NCBI RefSeq assembly: GCF_021088345.1
Contig: NZ_CP088156.1
Span: forward strand, 7,989,001-8,053,000
DNA length: 64,000 nt
Direction: 5' to 3'
Source of the DNA: Bradyrhizobium ontarionense
GTDB taxonomy: Bacteria; Pseudomonadota; Alphaproteobacteria; Rhizobiales; Xanthobacteraceae
Under the pieces are notes generated by a model, which saw nothing but the letters and a program-made list of their open reading frames with translations, ran no database searches and was not told the DNA's origin. This document shows positions 60,982 to 64,000 of the stretch, in pieces; position 1 is the first letter of the stretch; each line of letters starts with the position of its first letter. A program made the translations under genes and the position numbers.

Positions 60982-61929
60982 TCACGACCGCGGCTTCATC
61001 CCGCTGTAGGAATGGATGATGAACTTCGTGCCTTGAATGGAGTAGTCGCCGGAGTGGCTGGCGACGATGTTGAAACGGCTGACCAGGTCGGCCCAGGCCT
61101 TGCGCTCGCCGGCCTCGGGATCGGCTTCGTTGCAGTTCCAGTCATCGAAGCATAGCACGGCGCCTTTCGAGATGAAGCCGCGTTCGAAGCAGGGCACCAG
61201 GGCATCCATGGTCGACGAATAGAGGTCGCCGTCGAAGTGGATCAGCGCGAAGCGCGTGTCGTCGGGAAGCTGCTTCACCGTGTCGGCAAACCAGCCCTCA
61301 TAGATCTCGACCCGGCTCGGCGGAATGATGCCTTCCACCATGGTTCGCAGGTCGGCGGCGCTGAGAATCCTGCAGCCGCCCTTCGACCAGGTTCCCGATT
61401 TCACGTGCTGCGATTCCAGATCGACCTCAGCGGTGATTTCAGGCAGTCCCTCGAAACTGTCGAACAGGCGCAGCTTTCGCAACGGCTGGTTCGGCTGGTA
61501 GCGCGGGTCGAACACCATCGCGTTGGCCAGGGTCCGGGCCGTGAATCCACCCATCGTGCCGAATTCGGCGATGTCGCCCTTGACGTCGGCACTGTTGATG
61601 TACATCGCGCTCAAGGTCAGCGTGCGTGCGATCTCCTTGGCCGGCAGGATCAGGACGTCGTCGACGTCGAAGAACAAATAAGGCGCGCTGATCTTGTGCG
61701 CGTCGAGCCGCTCCAGCGCTTCGGTCTGCCTCGTCCGCGGTTCGTGCGCGGCCGGCTGGGCCTCACCGGCGGGCGGGGAAGCAGGTTCGGGCTGGAAATG
61801 GGCTGCCGGGGCTGATTGCGGTGCCTCCGGAGGCGGCTGTCCCATCAGTGCGCGCTTGATCGAGCGCAGCCTGAACAGGGTCTGGGGCGGCAATCCCTCG
61901 GCGATCGCCACTTTCAACGACTTCGTCAT
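60982..61929 (-). CDS. TylF/MycF-like O-methyltransferase 2
   Basis: A 315-residue paralogue of the enzyme at 56547, with GDIAEFGTMGGFTARTLA, LFDSFEGLPEITAEVD, YEGWFADTVKQLPD, FALIHFDGDLYSSTMDALVP and CFDDWNCNEADPE in the same order. The ~90-residue N-terminal extension is Pro/Ala-rich and divergent. The ATG at 61929 is preferred because the longer frame crosses a promoter-like sequence at 61969-61997. The two copies flank the dioxygenase, SGNH and GSCFA genes. Confidence 0.85.
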   Translation of the reverse strand: MTKSLKVAIAEGLPPQTLFRLRSIKRALMGQPPPEAPQSAPAAHFQPEPASPPAGEAQPAAHEPRTRQTEALERLDAHKISAPYLFFDVDDVLILPAKEIARTLTLSAMYINSADVKGDIAEFGTMGGFTARTLANAMVFDPRYQPNQPLRKLRLFDSFEGLPEITAEVDLESQHVKSGTWSKGGCRILSAADLRTMVEGIIPPSRVEIYEGWFADTVKQLPDDTRFALIHFDGDLYSSTMDALVPCFERGFISKGAVLCFDDWNCNEADPEAGERKAWADLVSRFNIVASHSGDYSIQGTKFIIHSYSGMKPRS

Positions 61930-61968
61930 CGGCAGCCCCGTTCCCACGCCTTCAGTCTTGATTGCCTT

Positions 61969-61997
61969 TTTATAGATACATTTTGCAAAGATCGCAA
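61969..61997 (-). promoter_or_regulatory. Putative sigma-70 promoter for the TylF-like gene
   Basis: On the minus strand TTGCGA (61997-61992) and TATAAA (61974-61969) are separated by 17 bp, 4/6 and 5/6 matches to the -35 and -10 consensus. The -10 ends 39 bp before the ATG at 61929. The site lies in a distinctly A+T-rich patch. It is the best promoter-like sequence for the minus-strand decorating genes 60982-57816, although the GSCFA gene may have its own start. Confidence 0.55.
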
Positions 61998-62540
61998 AAG
62001 CGCGTGGAGGCTCTTCACCCGTTTTCACGATGTCAGCGTAGCGATGTTCCGTTGCCAACCAGGTGCAGAAGCGGGGGATGCCTCGCGCGGGCCGATTTTG
62101 AGATTCCGACCAGCAGGGCAGCAGTCTTGGCAGCAGACTTGGCATCGGAACTTCGAAATTCGCGGCGTAAAGCGGCGAGCGGCAGCGCGGAGTCTATCGC
62201 TGGCGGCTGCGCGCGCAGGCCGAATTTCGCTGGAGTCCCAGCCCGATGCCCCTTGTCCAGTGCCGGCGCGAAAAATATTCTTCTTTCGTTTTATCAGAAA
62301 GTGTGGTTGTCTGTGCGCATCCCGCCTCGTGCAGAGGGACGTACGCGTCGTCACGAAACGTGGAGGTGGGCTGCGATGGACGTGACGGCTGCGCGAGACG
62401 AGCGCAGGTCGCACGGACGGCGAAGTCGTGTGGTCCTGGCCTCTCGACGCTGAGGTCAAGTTCGTGGCTGTTGCTTTGACGGCATGGCGCGGGCGATGGG
62501 GGCAAGAACGCCGATCCCCAGGGAGAGCACGAAGGACACC

Positions 62541-62718
62541 GTAAAACTATCGCGCGGGGAAGGCCGGGTCGTCCGGCTGTACCTGTGGTACCTGCCGCCT
62601 GCATTTCTTTGAGCAGGCGGGCCACGGGCCTCAGCCGAGGTCCGGCCTTCCTCGCGCCCTCTCGGTCGAGAGGGCGATGATCAGCTCATCACTCGGGCGC
62701 CATTGCGTCGCGAGAGCG
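62541..62718. repeat. Structured dispersed repeat, copy 2
   Basis: The 178-bp partner of the element at 18696-18874. The outer helix (arms starting about 62553 and 62641) and the inner CCGCCTGC/GCAGGCGG hairpin are kept. The third hairpin reads GGCCTC/GAGGTC (62627-62632, 62637-62642) where copy 1 has GGGCGC/GCGCCC, so two pairs have changed on both sides and one has become G-U. The 3' hairpin is extended to GCCCTCTC/GAGAGGGC. It lies 24 bp beyond the stop codon of the methyltransferase gene at 62743. Confidence 0.75.
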
Positions 62719-62742
62719 ATCGTCGACGCTATCGCTTCACGC

Positions 62743-63405
62743 TTATTCGAAGAAGATGAATTCGTGATCGCCGGTGTAGCCCGACCGCTTGAACTCGAAG
62801 TCCCATTCCTCGGGCGTGTGGAAGATGCGGCAGGTGAGCTGCCAGTACATCAGGTTCACCTTCTCGCGCTCGTTGCGGTAACCCTCGACGCAGAGGTATT
62901 TGGCGCCGCGGCTGACGCGCTCCATCTCGCGGAGCGCCGCATCGAGATCATAGTTGTAGAGGTTGTGCAGCGTGTTGATCGAGATGACGAGATCGAAATG
63001 CTTGTCCGGGTAGGGCAGCTTGGCCGCATTGCCGACCTGGCAGAACGGCTTCACGCTCTCCATCGTGTGCTCCACGCCGTAGGAGGAGACGTCGATGCCG
63101 GCGACCTCGAGATCCGGGATGGCCTCACGGAAATCGTGCAGGATGAAGCCCTTGCCGGAGCCGACGTCGAGCACGCGCATGCCCGGCTTGATGCCGTAGG
63201 CTTCGATCATGGCGTCGGCGACCTTGCGCCAGCGGCCGTCATATTTGTAGCCGCCATAGCCGGTCTCGCGGCTGCCGTCCCAATAGTCGTAGTCGAACTT
63301 GACCGCCATCTCGGCGACGTCGGCCTTGTCGCGCTGGGTGACGCGCGCGAGATAGTCGCGCTTGGTCGATTTGTGGACGAGACTGACGAACTCGCGATAG
63401 GCCAT
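62743..63405 (-). CDS. Class I SAM-dependent methyltransferase
   Basis: A 220-residue Rossmann methyltransferase. Motif I is MRVLDVGSGKGFILHDF near residue 78, the acidic end of strand 2 is VAGIDVSSYGVEH, and motif IV/V is HFDLVISINTLHNLYNYDLDAALREMERVSRG. The N-terminal FDYDYWDGSRETGYGGYKYDGRW segment is conserved in a group found in polysaccharide clusters beside sugar-kinase-like proteins. GGAG precedes the ATG. It follows a kinase-like gene by 27 bp and may be translated with it. The methyl acceptor is unknown. Confidence 0.82.
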   Translation of the reverse strand: MAYREFVSLVHKSTKRDYLARVTQRDKADVAEMAVKFDYDYWDGSRETGYGGYKYDGRWRKVADAMIEAYGIKPGMRVLDVGSGKGFILHDFREAIPDLEVAGIDVSSYGVEHTMESVKPFCQVGNAAKLPYPDKHFDLVISINTLHNLYNYDLDAALREMERVSRGAKYLCVEGYRNEREKVNLMYWQLTCRIFHTPEEWDFEFKRSGYTGDHEFIFFE

Positions 63406-63432
63406 GAAAATCTCCGGGCGTGGGGATGTCGG

Positions 63433-64000
63433 TTAGTCGGATGTGGCGCCGACCAGGCCGAGCTTTGCGTCGGCCTTGGCGAGCTGTTCGGCGCAGCGCT
63501 GCGCCCATGCTCCGGTGTCGGCGAAGGCGCGCCTGGTGGCGCCAAGCGGCAGGAAGTCGTTGAGGATGATGCAGGTCCACTTGATCTGGTAGGCGTCGAG
63601 CAGCAGGTGGCAGCGTGTGACGCTGGCCGCATCGAGCCCGAGTCCCTCCGTCAGCCGCTCGATGAAGTGCTCGTGCATCGCCAGCGGCACCGGCACTTCT
63701 GGCTGGCAGAAGAAGTCCGATACCAGCTTGGCCGGATCGTCGCGGCCGGCATATTCGAAATCGAGGAAAGTGAGCTTGCCGGTCTCGTCGATCAGCGCGT
63801 TGTGGAAGCCAAAGTCGGACGGCGACAGGCAGACCTGATCGCCGGGAATGGCTGCATCCAAGGCAAGACCTTCGGCCGCGGCGCCGCGCAGAATGTCCGC
63901 CTTCACGGCTTCCCAGGCCGGCTGCAGCCGCGCCGCCACCAGCTGGCGTGCCTCGGCCACATGCGGCACCTCGCCATCGAGCGTCGCCAGCCGCGCCACC
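63433..64000 (-). CDS. Aminoglycoside phosphotransferase/choline kinase-family protein (partial)
   Basis: The C-terminal 189 residues of an APH-fold kinase cut by the window end. The catalytic loop is LSPSDFGFHNALID (the HxDxxxxN-like motif in the SDFGFHN form) and the metal motif is LTFLDFEYAGRDDPAKLVSDFF. A helical C-terminal domain follows. The N-lobe lies beyond 64000. Proteins of this type next to a methyltransferase in glycan loci may phosphorylate a sugar or an amino-alcohol. It is the upstream partner of the gene at 62743. Confidence 0.82.
   Translation of the reverse strand, partial: VARLATLDGEVPHVAEARQLVAARLQPAWEAVKADILRGAAAEGLALDAAIPGDQVCLSPSDFGFHNALIDETGKLTFLDFEYAGRDDPAKLVSDFFCQPEVPVPLAMHEHFIERLTEGLGLDAASVTRCHLLLDAYQIKWTCIILNDFLPLGATRRAFADTGAWAQRCAEQLAKADAKLGLVGATSD

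Larger units (their letters stand above)
61930..62742. other. Intergenic stretch with promoter and structured repeat
   Basis: About 810 bp without a recognised gene. It contains the promoter-like sequence for the TylF-like gene (61969-61997) and the second copy of the structured dispersed repeat (62541-62718). The frames crossing 62000-62460 on either strand lack ribosome-binding sites and family signals. Confidence 0.55.

Overview
The window is G+C-rich DNA from an alphaproteobacterium, most probably Bradyrhizobium or a close relative. The evidence is the codon bias, the CpaB-E/TadD pilus proteins, the TTAA-N7-TTAA motifs of CtrA type, and several families of short palindromic repeats that I associate with Bradyrhizobium chromosomes. 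No rRNA, tRNA, CRISPR array, prophage or intact insertion sequence was seen. The genus is an inference; no database was searched.

Positions 1-8500 hold mixed housekeeping and catabolic genes: a truncated cytochrome b561 with its PepSY partner, a small P-loop ATPase, an alanyl-tRNA editing protein, a four-helix membrane protein, a Baeyer-Villiger monooxygenase, a divergent MarR regulator/aromatic hydroxylase pair (MobR/MobA-like) with a readable operator lying inside a promoter, and a PilZ protein. Positions 8597-13815 hold part of a tight-adherence (Flp) pilus system: tadD, cpaE, cpaD, cpaC and cpaB. The ATPase, inner-membrane platform, pilin and prepilin peptidase are not here. Positions 14567-18228 hold a tandem PilZ protein, a 51-residue protein behind a perfect CtrA box, an LpxO-type lipid A hydroxylase, and two lower-G+C genes of unknown function.

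From about 19.9 kb to the end the window is mostly a lipopolysaccharide and surface-glycan region. It runs through an MsbA-like exporter, galE, a core glycosyltransferase, ADP-heptose supply and transfer (gmhB, waaF-like, hldD, hldE), an O-antigen ligase, a membrane-bound nucleotide-sugar dehydratase, a WecA-like initiating transferase, further glycosyltransferases, and an O-antigen ABC exporter (wzm/wzt). Next is an operon for an unusual sugar (two C-methyltransferase-like proteins, a WbuC cupin and an SDR). Three large glycosyltransferases of the TIGR04372 type follow, plus the C-terminal remnant of a fourth. The last block is rich in decorating enzymes: two acyltransferase-3/SGNH fusions, a free SGNH-like protein, two TylF-like O-methyltransferases, a PhyH-like dioxygenase, an SGNH hydrolase, a GSCFA protein, another methyltransferase and a kinase-like protein cut by the window end. 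A secreted zinc metalloprotease with three tryptophan-rich repeats sits inside the glycan region.

Read together, lipid A-core is built and flipped, and a lipid-linked O-chain is primed by the WecA-like enzyme. The chain is exported by Wzm/Wzt and ligated by the WaaL-like protein, with methyl and acyl groups added by the flanking enzymes. The most unusual items are the TIGR04372 family expansion with a decaying copy, the mirrored duplication of decorating enzymes, a pair of ~180-bp dispersed repeats whose stems show compensatory base changes, and the CtrA-type sites near the pilus and PilZ genes.
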